This document shows, one piece after another, positions 17,691 through 26,415 of a stretch of 64,000 nt of DNA. Position 1 is the stretch's first letter. Every line of letters starts with the position of its first letter. The stretch is from Roseibium sediminis (GTDB taxonomy: Bacteria > Pseudomonadota > Alphaproteobacteria > Rhizobiales > Stappiaceae). The position numbers and the translations under genes are program-made. The stretch covers positions 1 to 64,000 of the forward strand of contig NZ_VXDB01000012.1 in assembly GCF_008711325.1 (NCBI RefSeq). Direction: 5' to 3'. The notes beneath the pieces are model-generated. The model was not told where the DNA came from, made no database searches, and worked only from the letters and a program-made list of their open reading frames with translations.

Positions 17691-18824
17691 ATGATGCTAT
17701 GGATTTTGATTGCGGCAATGACCGCTGCTGCGTCCCTGTCTATCCTTTTGCCACTGGCCCGCGCCCGGAAGACTGCGGGCACGACTTCGGCTGCGGATCA
17801 GGCAGTCTATCGTCAGCAACTTGAAGAGATCGACCGGGACCTTGAACGGGGCCTGATCGATGAAGCGGCTGCAGAAGCCGCCCGTACCGAAATTGCGCGC
17901 CGTCTTCTTGCTGCCCATGAACGCCGGGATGGTGAGGCGAGCAGCCTCGGTTCGATGTTCGGGGTGCGCTTCACGCAACTTTTGGCCATTTTGGCCATTC
18001 CTGCAGGTGCGCTCGGCCTCTATCTGACCCTTGGTTCTCCCGACATGCCTGACCGGCCTCTTGAAGAGCGATTGGCAGCGCCGGCGGAAAACCAGACGAT
18101 TGACGAGCTGGTCGCCAAGGCCGAACGGCACTTGGCTGAAAATCCGGAAGACGGAAAGGGCTGGGAAGTTCTTGCGCCGATCTACATGCGTCTTGGGAAT
18201 GTTGAAGCGGCTGCAAATGCCTATTCCAATGCCATAAGGCTGCTCGGTCCGACAACGACCTACCTCACCGACATGGGTGAAGCCTTGACCGTTGCGAACG
18301 AGGGAATCGTGACTGCCGACGCTCGCAAGGCTTTCGAGGAAGCGGTCAAGCTTGAACCGAAAGCTGTGAAACCGCGCTTTTTCATTGCTCTTGCCCTGGG
18401 GCAGGAAGGAAAGAAGGAAGCGGCGATTGCTGCGTGGGAAAGCCTTCTGGCCGATGCCGATCCGAAGGCATTCTGGGTTCCTGCCGCCCAGGAGGAGTTG
18501 CGCAAGGTGGGGGGAACTGTTTCGTCTGCTGCGGAAACTCCGAAAGGACCCACCCGCGAGCAGGTGGAAGCCGCCGGGGAAATGAATGCCGAAGACCGGC
18601 AGGCCATGATCCAGAATATGGTTCAAGGCCTGGCTGACCGCCTGTCCGGAGAGGGCGGCAGCGTGCAGGATTGGCAAAGACTGATCCGCGCCTATATGGT
18701 TCTTGGGGAAAATGCGAAGGCCGCAGACGCTCTCGGCAAGGCCAGGGAAGCCTTTGCCGACAATGCAGAGAGTTTGGGCAATATCAATGCGATGGCCGCC
18801 GAACTTGGGTTAGCAGGTCAATAG
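17691..18824 (+). CDS. ccmI: Cytochrome c maturation protein CcmI (CycH)
   Basis: A 377-residue inner-membrane protein that holds apocytochrome c for heme ligation. Two membrane helices are visible (about residues 2-20 and 93-113, LLAILAIPAGALGLYLTLG) with a cytoplasmic segment between them that carries the family's EEIDRDLERGLIDEAAAEAARTEIARRLL stretch. The periplasmic part is made of TPR units, for example LAENPEDGKGWEVLAPIYMRLGNVEAAANAYSNAI. It is the first gene of ccmI-ccmE-ccmF-ccmH, known as cycHJKL in rhizobia. No ribosome-binding site precedes the ATG, and a -10-like box sits immediately before it, so the message may be leaderless. Confidence 0.93.
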   Translation: MMLWILIAAMTAAASLSILLPLARARKTAGTTSAADQAVYRQQLEEIDRDLERGLIDEAAAEAARTEIARRLLAAHERRDGEASSLGSMFGVRFTQLLAILAIPAGALGLYLTLGSPDMPDRPLEERLAAPAENQTIDELVAKAERHLAENPEDGKGWEVLAPIYMRLGNVEAAANAYSNAIRLLGPTTTYLTDMGEALTVANEGIVTADARKAFEEAVKLEPKAVKPRFFIALALGQEGKKEAAIAAWESLLADADPKAFWVPAAQEELRKVGGTVSSAAETPKGPTREQVEAAGEMNAEDRQAMIQNMVQGLADRLSGEGGSVQDWQRLIRAYMVLGENAKAADALGKAREAFADNAESLGNINAMAAELGLAGQ

Positions 18825-18884
18825 GGCAAGGATGAACCGATCTGCAGGTGGAGGGACCTGCAGTGAGTGACGGACGCATTTGCG

Positions 18885-19325
18885 ATGACGCGAAAACAAC
18901 GACGTTTGACGATGATCGGCACAGCAGGCGCTGTGCTGGCGGTGGCGCTTGGGCTGGTGCTCTTTGCACTCAATGACCAGATCGTCTTCTTTCAAAGCCC
19001 GACTGACATCACGGAAAAGCAGATCCCGCAGGGACAGCGTATTCGCCTTGGTGGACTGGTCGAAGACGGCTCGCTTGAGCGCTTCGATGATGCACGGGTG
19101 AAGTTTCGTGTCACGGACACCGCCAATACGATTGCCGTGACATATACGGGCATTCTCCCCGACCTCTTTCGTGAAGGGCAGGGGGTTGTTACCGAAGGTG
19201 TGATTGGCGCTGACGGCGTGTTTGTTGCAGATAATGTTCTGGCAAAGCACGATGAGAACTACATCCCCAAGGAAGTGGCAGATGCTCTGAAGGAACAGGG
19301 GCATTGGCAGGGCGGTGAACAATAG
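18885..19325 (+). CDS. ccmE: Cytochrome c maturation heme chaperone CcmE (CycJ)
   Basis: A 146-residue protein from the ATG at 18885 ([15 protein letters not shown], the standard family beginning). One N-terminal membrane anchor is followed by a periplasmic OB-fold domain containing [17 protein letters not shown] and [14 protein letters not shown]. The heme-binding region is [14 protein letters not shown], with the histidine that bonds covalently to the heme vinyl group and the nearby tyrosine. It ferries heme to CcmF/CcmH. A GTG at 18867, with GGAGGGA upstream, would add six residues and cannot be excluded. It is second in the operon. Confidence 0.95.
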   Translation: MTRKQRRLTMIGTAGAVLAVALGLVLFALNDQIVFFQSPTDITEKQIPQGQRIRLGGLVEDGSLERFDDARVKFRVTDTANTIAVTYTGILPDLFREGQGVVTEGVIGADGVFVADNVLAKHDENYIPKEVADALKEQGHWQGGEQ

Positions 19326-19371
19326 GCCCCGAATTGGTGAGCCTTGACCTGGACGGACGCGGGATAGACGC

Positions 19372-21363
19372 ATGATCGTTGAACTGGGACATTTTGCACT
19401 GGTGCTGGCCTTTGTGCTGTCACTCATTCTGTCTGTGGTGCCTGTGTGGGGCGCCCTGAAGGAAGACGAGAAAATGATGTCCGTTGCCTCGCCGGTAACG
19501 GTCTCCATGTTCTTTCTCGTGCTGATTTCCTTCGCGGCGTTGACGGTTGCCTATCTCAACTCGGACTTTTCGGTCGAAAATGTCTGGCAGAACTCCCATT
19601 CGGCCAAACCGCTGATCTACAAGATCACCGGCGTTTGGGGGAACCATGAGGGATCCCTGCTTCTGTGGGTGCTGATCCTTGTCTTCTTCGGCGCTCTGGT
19701 TGCCATATTCGGCGGCAATCTGCCTGCGCCGCTCCGGTCCGCCACGCTCGGTGTTCAGGGCTGGGTAAGCGCTGGCTTCCTGCTGTTCTTGCTGGCGACG
19801 TCCAATCCGTTCAATCGCATTCCCAACCCGCCAATCGAGGGCAACGATCTCAATCCGATCCTTCAGGATATCGGTCTGGCGATCCATCCGCCGCTTCTCT
19901 ATGTCGGCTATGTCGGCTTCTCCATCACCTTCTCCTTCGCAGTTGCTGCGCTCCTGCTCGGCCGTATTGATGCGGCGTGGGCTCGGTGGGTACGGCCGTG
20001 GACCCTTCTTGCCTGGGCGTTTTTGACGCTTGGCATCTCCATGGGCTCTTACTGGGCCTATTACGAGCTCGGCTGGGGTGGCTGGTGGTTCTGGGATCCG
20101 GTCGAAAATGCCTCGTTCATGCCGTGGCTTGCCGGAACGGCCCTGTTGCATTCCGCCATCGTCATGGAAAAGCGTGAGGCGCTGAAGATCTGGACCGTGT
20201 TGCTGGCGATCTTCACTTTCTCTCTGTCGCTGCTGGGCACTTTCCTCGTGCGCTCGGGCGTCCTGACGAGTGTGCACGCGTTTGCCACCGATCCCGCCCG
20301 TGGAACGTTTATTCTGGTCCTCTTGTGCATCTTCATTGGCGGGTCACTCTCGCTTTACGCATGGCGCGCGCCATTGCTGAAGCAGGGCGGCCTGTTTGCG
20401 CCGATCAGCCGCGAGGGATCGCTGGTTCTGAACAACCTGTTCCTGACAGCAGCCTGCGCTGCCGTTCTGGTTGGCACGCTTTACCCTCTCGCCCTTGAAG
20501 CGCTGACTGGCGAGAAGATTTCCGTTGGTGCGCCGTTCTTCAATCTGACTTTCGGCCCCTTGATGATCCCGCTCTTGATGGCGGTTCCCTTCGGCCCGGT
20601 TCTGGCTTGGAAACGGGGGGACTTGCTGGCGGCGACACAACGCCTTTATGCCGCCTTCGGCGTTGCGATCCTCCTGGTGCTCTTCACATTCTGGCTGTGG
20701 GGCATGGAGCGCGTGCTTGCACCGCTTGGCGTTGGGCTTTCCGTCTGGGTGATGGTTGGTGCCATTGTCGAGATCGTGACCCGCGTGAAGCTTTTCGAAG
20801 TTGGCCTCGTGCGTGGCTTCAGTCGTCTGAAAGGCCTGCCGGGGTCTGCATGGGGAACGGCAATCGCCCATTTCGGCATTGGCGTTACCGCGCTTGGCAT
20901 TGTCACGGCAACGGCCTTTCAGGATGAGAAAGTGCTGACCATGGCGCCGGGCGATACGGTGTCCGTGTCAGGTTATGAGATCACCTTTGATGGCATCGCG
21001 CCGCGTCAGGGGCCAAACTATCGCGAGGATGTCGGCCATTTTGTTATCCGACAGGACGGAATCGTGATTGCTGAACTGGACCCTTCGAAGCGGCTTTACA
21101 CGGCGCGGCAGATGCCGACGACCGAGGCAGGCATTCACACCATCGGGTTCTCGCAAATCTATCTTTCGCTTGGCGAACCACGTGACGGAGCTTCCATTGA
21201 TGTGCGCGTCTATTTCAAGCCGCTGATCACGCTCATCTGGATCGGCAGCCTGATCATGGCCGTTGGTGCGGTGTTCTCCATCGCCGACCGTCGACTGCGG
21301 GTAGGGGCACCCAAGCCTGCAGCCCGGCGTCAGGCCATTCCCGATGCGACACCGGCGGAGTGA
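19372..21363 (+). CDS. ccmF: Cytochrome c heme lyase subunit CcmF (CycK)
   Basis: A 663-residue polytopic inner-membrane protein, full family length. It carries the WWD domain ([19 protein letters not shown]), the heme-contact histidines in [16 protein letters not shown], and a large periplasmic loop near the C-terminus (from [19 protein letters not shown] to [10 protein letters not shown]) before the last helix. It receives heme from CcmE and, with CcmH and CcmI, attaches it to the CxxCH motif of cytochromes c. The ATG has only a weak ribosome-binding sequence. Confidence 0.97.
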   Translation: MIVELGHFALVLAFVLSLILSVVPVWGALKEDEKMMSVASPVTVSMFFLVLISFAALTVAYLNSDFSVENVWQNSHSAKPLIYKITGVWGNHEGSLLLWVLILVFFGALVAIFGGNLPAPLRSATLGVQGWVSAGFLLFLLATSNPFNRIPNPPIEGNDLNPILQDIGLAIHPPLLYVGYVGFSITFSFAVAALLLGRIDAAWARWVRPWTLLAWAFLTLGISMGSYWAYYELGWGGWWFWDPVENASFMPWLAGTALLHSAIVMEKREALKIWTVLLAIFTFSLSLLGTFLVRSGVLTSVHAFATDPARGTFILVLLCIFIGGSLSLYAWRAPLLKQGGLFAPISREGSLVLNNLFLTAACAAVLVGTLYPLALEALTGEKISVGAPFFNLTFGPLMIPLLMAVPFGPVLAWKRGDLLAATQRLYAAFGVAILLVLFTFWLWGMERVLAPLGVGLSVWVMVGAIVEIVTRVKLFEVGLVRGFSRLKGLPGSAWGTAIAHFGIGVTALGIVTATAFQDEKVLTMAPGDTVSVSGYEITFDGIAPRQGPNYREDVGHFVIRQDGIVIAELDPSKRLYTARQMPTTEAGIHTIGFSQIYLSLGEPRDGASIDVRVYFKPLITLIWIGSLIMAVGAVFSIADRRLRVGAPKPAARRQAIPDATPAE

Positions 21364-21367
21364 TGTG

Positions 21368-21844
21368 ATGCGGTTTCTTTCTACGCTGCTTCTCGGCCTG
21401 CTGATTGCGACCAGCTCCGCCTTTGCCATTGCGCCGGACGAGATCTTGAACGATCCTGCGCTGGAAGCACGGGCGCGGGGGCTGTCGGCCAATCTGCGTT
21501 GCATGGTGTGTCAGAACCAGTCCATCGACGACAGCGATGCGCCGCTTGCCAAGGACCTTCGCGTTCTGGTGCGCGAGCGCCTTGTTGCCGGGGACAGTGA
21601 TGACGAGGTGATCACCTATCTGGTGGATCGTTATGGTGAGTTCGTGCTGCTGAAACCGCGTTTTGGTGGTCATACGCTGATCCTCTGGGCCTCGGCTCCC
21701 GTGGTGCTTCTGGCCGGAGCCATCGGGATTTTCATGGCCGTTCGCCGACGCAAGCAGATGACATCCGATCCGGTCGCCTCTGTGCCGTTGAGCGATGCTG
21801 AAAAGGCCAGACTGGACTCGCTCTTGAAGAGCGAAAACAGCTGA
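21368..21844 (+). CDS. ccmH: Cytochrome c maturation thiol protein CcmH (CycL)
   Basis: A 158-residue protein with a signal peptide ([18 protein letters not shown]). The redox motif [23 protein letters not shown] is the family hallmark; its two cysteines reduce the apocytochrome. A C-terminal membrane anchor lies around [22 protein letters not shown], with a short cytoplasmic tail. The ATG at 21368 begins four bases after the ccmF stop, with CGGAG inside the ccmF end as ribosome-binding site; an upstream in-frame start at 21344 would break the signal peptide. It is the last gene of the operon. Confidence 0.96.
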   Translation: MRFLSTLLLGLLIATSSAFAIAPDEILNDPALEARARGLSANLRCMVCQNQSIDDSDAPLAKDLRVLVRERLVAGDSDDEVITYLVDRYGEFVLLKPRFGGHTLILWASAPVVLLAGAIGIFMAVRRRKQMTSDPVASVPLSDAEKARLDSLLKSENS

Positions 21845-21938
21845 CCTCACGCAGCGTAAAACTTCTCGTGATTTGATTGGCTTGGCCAAATCCCTATTTC
21901 TGTCGCACACTTGAGAAAATCGACAGGGAGCGGCAGAC

Positions 21939-23177
21939 ATGGCAAATCGTCCAATCAAGGTGGAATTCGACGGGGCGCATGGCGCGAAACTGGCGGCACG
22001 AATGGATATGCCTGCCGGCAAAGTCCGGGCCTATGCCCTGTTTGCCCACTGTTTCACCTGCTCCAAGGATATTGCCGCCGCCCGCCATATTGCTGGTGCC
22101 CTGAGCGCCGAGGGGATCGCGGTTCTGCGGTTCGATTTCACCGGCCTCGGTGGAAGTGGGGGCGACTTTTCTTCCACCGACTTCTCCTCCAACATCGAGG
22201 ACCTCAATCGTGCCGTCGACTATCTGCGCGAAAATTTCGAGGCCCCTCAGCTTCTGATCGGGCATTCGCTTGGCGGTGCAGCCGTTCTGGCCGCTGCCGG
22301 TGATGTTCCCGAGGTTCGGGCCGTTGCGACCATCGGGGCTCCGTCCGATGCGGACCATGTGGTTCACAACTTCGGTGCCAAGCTGGATGAAATCCGCGAA
22401 AAGGGCGTAAGCGAGGTGGATCTTGCCGGACGCCCCTTCACGATCCGCCGCGAGTTTGTCGAAAACCTCGAAGCCCAAATGGTGCGCGACAGGGTTGGTG
22501 CTCTGGGAAAGGCGCTGCTCGTGATGCACGCGCCGCTCGATGCCACTGTGGGCATTGAAAACGCCACGAACATCTTTGTTGCCGCCAAGCACCCCAAGAG
22601 CTTCGTGTCGCTCGACAAGGCAGATCACCTGCTCAGCCGGGAGGAAGATGCTGCTTATGCCGCCCGTGTGATTGCGGCTTGGGCCAGCGGCTATATCGAT
22701 GCTGAAAATCAAGCAACCGAGACGGAGCAGGTGGACGGCGTCGAAGTTCGCGAAACTGGGCTTGGCAAGTTCCAGTCAACGGTGGCAACGGGCTCGCACC
22801 GGATGCTTGCTGACGAGCCGGTCAGCTATGGCGGCTTCGACAGTGGGCCGACCCCTTACGACTATCTGTCCGCAGCGCTTGGCGCCTGCACCACGATGAC
22901 CCTCCGGCTCTATGCTGATCGCAAGAACCTCCCGATCAGCAACATCACCACGAAAGTGCTTCACAACAAGGTTCACGCGCCGGATTGCGAAGATTGTTCG
23001 CATGAAGCGCAGGAGAAGGGCGGGAGGATCGATCGTTTCGAGCGTCAGATTTCCTATGACGGCGATGTGGACGCCGAAACCCGCGCTCGTATTCTGGAGA
23101 TCGCTGACAAGTGCCCGGTCCACAAGACCCTTGAAGCCGGGTCTGCGGTCGTCACACGCGAGAAGCCCTCGACTTGA
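21939..23177 (+). CDS. Alpha/beta hydrolase-OsmC fusion protein
   Basis: A 412-residue two-domain protein. Residues 1 to about 250 form an alpha/beta hydrolase with the nucleophile elbow LIGHSLGGAA, an acid region VMHAPLDATVG and the histidine in DKADHLL. Residues from about 265 form an OsmC/Ohr-type domain with its two conserved cysteines in ALGACTTMTLRLYA and ADKCPVHKTL. OsmC proteins use these thiols to reduce organic peroxides. The fusion is known in bacteria; the hydrolase may release or accept acyl peroxides for the thiol domain, though its substrate is unproven. It is cytoplasmic and followed closely by a GST gene, which supports a role in oxidative stress. Confidence 0.92.
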   Translation: MANRPIKVEFDGAHGAKLAARMDMPAGKVRAYALFAHCFTCSKDIAAARHIAGALSAEGIAVLRFDFTGLGGSGGDFSSTDFSSNIEDLNRAVDYLRENFEAPQLLIGHSLGGAAVLAAAGDVPEVRAVATIGAPSDADHVVHNFGAKLDEIREKGVSEVDLAGRPFTIRREFVENLEAQMVRDRVGALGKALLVMHAPLDATVGIENATNIFVAAKHPKSFVSLDKADHLLSREEDAAYAARVIAAWASGYIDAENQATETEQVDGVEVRETGLGKFQSTVATGSHRMLADEPVSYGGFDSGPTPYDYLSAALGACTTMTLRLYADRKNLPISNITTKVLHNKVHAPDCEDCSHEAQEKGGRIDRFERQISYDGDVDAETRARILEIADKCPVHKTLEAGSAVVTREKPST

Positions 23178-23237
23178 CATTGATCTGATCGACGGGTTCC
23201 TTGCTTGAAAAAATACAGTCAGGAAGAACCCGTCGCC

Positions 23238-23897
23238 ATGACCGATTTTCCCATCCTCTATTCCTTTCGGCGCTGTCCCTATGCCATGCGGGCGCGGCTG
23301 GCTGTTGCGGCGTCCGGCCTGACGGTGGAGTTGCGGGAAATTGTGCTTCGGGACAAGGCGCCGGAATTTCTGGCTGTTTCTCCGTCGGCCACAGTGCCGT
23401 GCCTTGTCGACCTTGACGGCGGCGTTGTGGACGAGAGCCTTGATGTCATGCTCTGGGCCTTGCACAGGTCTGACCCCGAAGGCTGGCTGACGCCGGAAAT
23501 TGGCGATCTTGATGCGATGCTTTCGCTGATTGCTGAAAATGACGGGCCGTTCAAGCGTCACCTTGACCGCTACAAGTATGACAGCCGCTATGAAGGGGCT
23601 GACAAGCACGAAGAGCGGGAAGGGGCGTCGCAATTTCTTCGCAAGCTCAACGAGCAGCTTGCGGAAAGCCCGTGGCTCTTTGGCAACCGGGCTTCGCTTG
23701 CTGACTATGCGATTCTTCCCTTTGTCCGCCAATTCGCCAATTCCGGGCGGGAGTGGTTCGACGCAGAACCATGGGACGCCTTGCGTTCATGGCTCGAGAG
23801 GTTCGAAACGTCGGACAAATTCACTGCAATGATGGGGAAATATGAGCGCTGGAATGCCGGAAATCCGCCGGTTTTTTTCGGCAAAAACGCTGCGTGA
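23238..23897 (+). CDS. Glutathione S-transferase family protein
   Basis: A 219-residue protein from ATG 23238 with AGGAAG upstream. The N-terminal thioredoxin-like domain carries the active site FRRCPYAMRARLAV, which is the cysteine-type (omega/glutaredoxin-like) rather than serine or tyrosine type, followed by the cis-proline region SATVPCLVDLDGG and VDESLDVMLW. The C-terminal helical domain contains WLFGNRASLADYAILPF, the usual N-capping motif. It most likely performs glutathione-dependent thiol exchange or dehydroascorbate-type reduction. It follows the OsmC fusion by 60 bp. Confidence 0.9.
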   Translation: MTDFPILYSFRRCPYAMRARLAVAASGLTVELREIVLRDKAPEFLAVSPSATVPCLVDLDGGVVDESLDVMLWALHRSDPEGWLTPEIGDLDAMLSLIAENDGPFKRHLDRYKYDSRYEGADKHEEREGASQFLRKLNEQLAESPWLFGNRASLADYAILPFVRQFANSGREWFDAEPWDALRSWLERFETSDKFTAMMGKYERWNAGNPPVFFGKNAA

Positions 23898-23901
23898 CCC
23901 A

Positions 23902-23943
23902 ACCTTACCAAACCTTAATCTGACCGACAGGCAACTGTAAGGT
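23902..23943. promoter_or_regulatory. Repeated ACCTTA sites upstream of degP
   Basis: ACCTTA occurs at 23902-23907 and again at 23912-23917, exactly one helical turn (10 bp) apart, with an inverted copy TAAGGT at 23938-23943. The first and third copies extend to a 7-bp inverted repeat (ACCTTAC/GTAAGGT). Tandem sites with helical spacing are typical of OmpR-family regulators; the regulator two genes downstream is a natural candidate. Confidence 0.45.
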
Positions 23944-23961
23944 AGGCGTTCCTATCTTCTT

Positions 23962-24020
23962 AAGTGACACGAGAGAACAGCACGTCCCCGCGAAGTCTCT
24001 CGGCCTCCAATTTGTCACTT
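23962..24020 (+). promoter_or_regulatory. Nested stem-loop in the degP leader
   Basis: AAGTGACA (23962-23969) pairs with TGTCACTT (24013-24020), and directly inside it CGAGAGA (23970-23976) pairs with TCTCTCG (23996-24002), with a 10-nt one-sided bulge. The right outer arm ends one base before the GAGGAT ribosome-binding site of degP. Confidence 0.5.
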
Positions 24021-24034
24021 TGAGGATAGACATC

Positions 24035-25567
24035 ATGCAGAATACCCAGGACCCTTCGACCAAGCGTTCCCTGTTCATGTCCCGCCGCGCGCGCCTTCTG
24101 GCCGGTGCCATGGCGCTTGGCGCAGCTGGTCTCATGACGGTTCAGACCGTTGTTCCATCACAGTTTGCCCTTGCTGATCCGGTGCGCGTGGAACGCAATG
24201 CGCCTGCTGATTTCTCCGATGTTGTTCAGGCGGTTCAGCCGGCAGTGGTCAGCGTCCGCGTGAAGCAGGAAGCCAGCCCACGCATGATGAACTTCAACGG
24301 CCAGGGCGGCTTTGGCGAGTTCTTTGGCGACCTGCCAAACGATCATCCGCTGCAGCGCTTTTTCAAGGAATTCGGTGGACGTGAGGGCGAAGGTCGCCGT
24401 GGCGGTTCGCCCAAGCAATATGGTCTTTCACAGGGCTCCGGCTTCTTCATTTCCGATGATGGTTATGTGGTCACCAACCACCACGTGATCGACAAGGGCA
24501 CGGAGTTCACCGTGATTGGCCATGATGGCAAGGAGTATGACGCTCGTCTGATCGGCGCGGATGCCCGCACTGACCTTGCCCTCTTGAAGGTCGAAGCGGA
24601 CGAGAAGTTCACTTATGTGAAGTTCGCGGATGATGCACCGACAGTCGGTGAGTGGGTCGTTGCGATCGGCAATCCGTTTGGTCTCGGCGGCACCGTCACT
24701 GCCGGCATTGTCTCTGCCCGTGGCCGTGACATTGGCGCAGGCCCCTATGACGACTTCATCCAGATCGATGCACCGGTCAACCGGGGCAATTCCGGCGGTC
24801 CTGCCTTCAACATGAATGGTGAGGTGATCGGCGTGAATGCGGCCATCTTCTCCCCGTCCGGCGGCAATGTGGGGATCGCCTTTGCCATCCCGGCATCCAC
24901 CGCGACCGACGTGATCATGGATCTTGAGAACGGCGGCAAGGTGTCTCGCGGCTGGCTTGGCGTCCAGATCCAGGGCGTGAACGAGGACATTGCCGAGAGC
25001 CTGAACCTGAAGGAAGCACGCGGTGCGATCGTTTCCGAAGTTCAGCCGGGTAGCCCCGCAGCCGATGCTGGCTTGCGCTCCGGCGACACGATCCTTGCAG
25101 TGGAAGGCAATGAGGTAAAAGGCCCGCGTGACCTTTCCAAGATGATTGCGGCTTTCGACCCGGACACGAAGGTGGATATCACCGTGTGGCGGGATGGGGC
25201 CGAGAAGGACATTGCCGTCAAGCTCGGCAGCCTGAAGGAGCCGGAATCTGTTGCATCGGCTGTGAAAGTCAGCCCGACCGAGACCAGCCTTGAGGACCTT
25301 GGCCTTGTTCTGACGACGGCAAAGGCCGCCGGACTTGAGGGTGACGGCGTGATTGTTTCCGAGGTTGATCCCGATGGTCCGGCAGCGGACAAGGGCTTCA
25401 GCCGAGGCGACCGCATTCTGGAAGTGGCCGGTCAGGCGATCACCAGTCCGGATGATGTTGTCGACGCCATCAAGCGCGCCGAAGACGACGGTCGCAAGGC
25501 TGTGCTCTTCCGGGTGGAGAGCAATGATAACACCCGCTTTGTCGCCCTGCCGATGAAGGTCAGCTGA
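24035..25567 (+). CDS. degP: Periplasmic serine protease DegP/Do-like
   Basis: A 510-residue HtrA-family protease-chaperone. A signal peptide (hydrophobic core about residues 20-45) is followed by the trypsin-like domain with the triad His150 (TNHHVID), Asp180 (ARTDLALLK) and Ser253 (GNSGGPAF). Two PDZ domains follow (about 290-380 and 405-500, each with a GLRSGDTIL- or GFSRGDRIL-type loop). It degrades or refolds damaged envelope proteins. ATG 24035 is preferred because GAGGAT lies nine bases upstream; a TTG at 24020 is in frame. It heads a unit with a two-component pair, an arrangement suited to envelope-stress feedback. Confidence 0.96.
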   Translation: MQNTQDPSTKRSLFMSRRARLLAGAMALGAAGLMTVQTVVPSQFALADPVRVERNAPADFSDVVQAVQPAVVSVRVKQEASPRMMNFNGQGGFGEFFGDLPNDHPLQRFFKEFGGREGEGRRGGSPKQYGLSQGSGFFISDDGYVVTNHHVIDKGTEFTVIGHDGKEYDARLIGADARTDLALLKVEADEKFTYVKFADDAPTVGEWVVAIGNPFGLGGTVTAGIVSARGRDIGAGPYDDFIQIDAPVNRGNSGGPAFNMNGEVIGVNAAIFSPSGGNVGIAFAIPASTATDVIMDLENGGKVSRGWLGVQIQGVNEDIAESLNLKEARGAIVSEVQPGSPAADAGLRSGDTILAVEGNEVKGPRDLSKMIAAFDPDTKVDITVWRDGAEKDIAVKLGSLKEPESVASAVKVSPTETSLEDLGLVLTTAKAAGLEGDGVIVSEVDPDGPAADKGFSRGDRILEVAGQAITSPDDVVDAIKRAEDDGRKAVLFRVESNDNTRFVALPMKVS

Positions 25568-25586
25568 TTGACAATGGGTTGAAATC

Positions 25587-25668
25587 CAACAAGGAGCCGT
25601 GTTCCCTCTGCCCCCCTGACGCTCTCCTTGTTGCGACCGCCGGCGGCGACCGATAAAACGGTCGCCGC
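25587..25668 (+). terminator. Two strong hairpins between degP and the regulator gene
   Basis: CAACAAGGAG (25587-25596) pairs perfectly with CTCCTTGTTG (25624-25633). A second 10-bp perfect stem, GCGGCGACCG/CGGTCGCCGC (25643-25652/25659-25668), has loop ATAAAA. Neither is followed directly by a T-run, so they may be attenuators or message-stabilising structures rather than full terminators. Confidence 0.5.
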
Positions 25669-25728
25669 TGCTCGCGTGTTTTGCCTATGCTGTGCCAAAA
25701 GAGATTCGAATTTGCGGAAGACTTGTCC

Positions 25729-26415
25729 ATGCTGAGAATTCTGATCATCGAGGATGATGCGGAAGCTGCGGCTTACCTCGCCAAGGGTTTGAGCGAGCTT
25801 GGCCACGTCGCCGACCGCGCTGCGGATGGTGAGGCTGGTCTTGAGCAGGCCATGTCCGGTCCCTATGACGTCTTGATCGTCGACCGTATGTTGCCCAAGC
25901 GCGATGGCCTCTCGGTGATCTCCACCTTGCGCGCCTCCGGCAACCATACGCCTGTGCTGATCCTTTCTGCACTGGGCCAGGTGGATGACCGGGTCAAGGG
26001 TCTGAAGGCCGGGGGTGACGACTATCTTCCCAAGCCCTACGCGTTCACCGAGCTTCAGGCACGGGTGGAGGCGCTTGCCCGCCGTCCAAAGGCGTCCGGC
26101 GAAGTGGAAACGACCTATCAGGTTGGCGATCTTGTTCTGGACCGATTGGCGCATTCCTGCCGCCGTGGAGAGGTGGAAATTCCGCTTCAACCGAGGGAAT
26201 TCCGCCTGCTGGAATATCTCATGCAGCATGCGGGTCAGGTCGTGACGCGGACCATGTTGCTGGAAAACGTCTGGGAATATCATTTTGATCCGCAGACCAA
26301 CGTCATCGACGTTCACATCTCGCGGCTGAGATCCAAGATCGACAAGGACTTCGACAAGCCGTTGCTTCAGACAATCCGTGGCGCCGGGTACACGATCCGT
26401 GAACCGGCTCGCTAG
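25729..26415 (+). CDS. OmpR-family response regulator downstream of degP
   Basis: A 228-residue regulator. The receiver domain has EDD at 8-10, phospho-acceptor Asp52 in LIVDRMLPK, serine in ILSALG and the lysine in LPKPYAF. The winged helix ends DVHISRLRSKIDKDFDKPLLQTIRGAGYTI. ATG 25729 has GGAAG upstream and starts exactly where receiver domains start; a frame opens 16 codons earlier. It overlaps the start of the kinase gene. In rhizobial genomes I know the same order (cyc genes, degP, regulator, kinase, glnE), so this is a core system; its stimulus is not known to me. Regulation of degP is an inference from position and the ACCTTA sites. Confidence 0.93.
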   Translation: MLRILIIEDDAEAAAYLAKGLSELGHVADRAADGEAGLEQAMSGPYDVLIVDRMLPKRDGLSVISTLRASGNHTPVLILSALGQVDDRVKGLKAGGDDYLPKPYAFTELQARVEALARRPKASGEVETTYQVGDLVLDRLAHSCRRGEVEIPLQPREFRLLEYLMQHAGQVVTRTMLLENVWEYHFDPQTNVIDVHISRLRSKIDKDFDKPLLQTIRGAGYTIREPAR

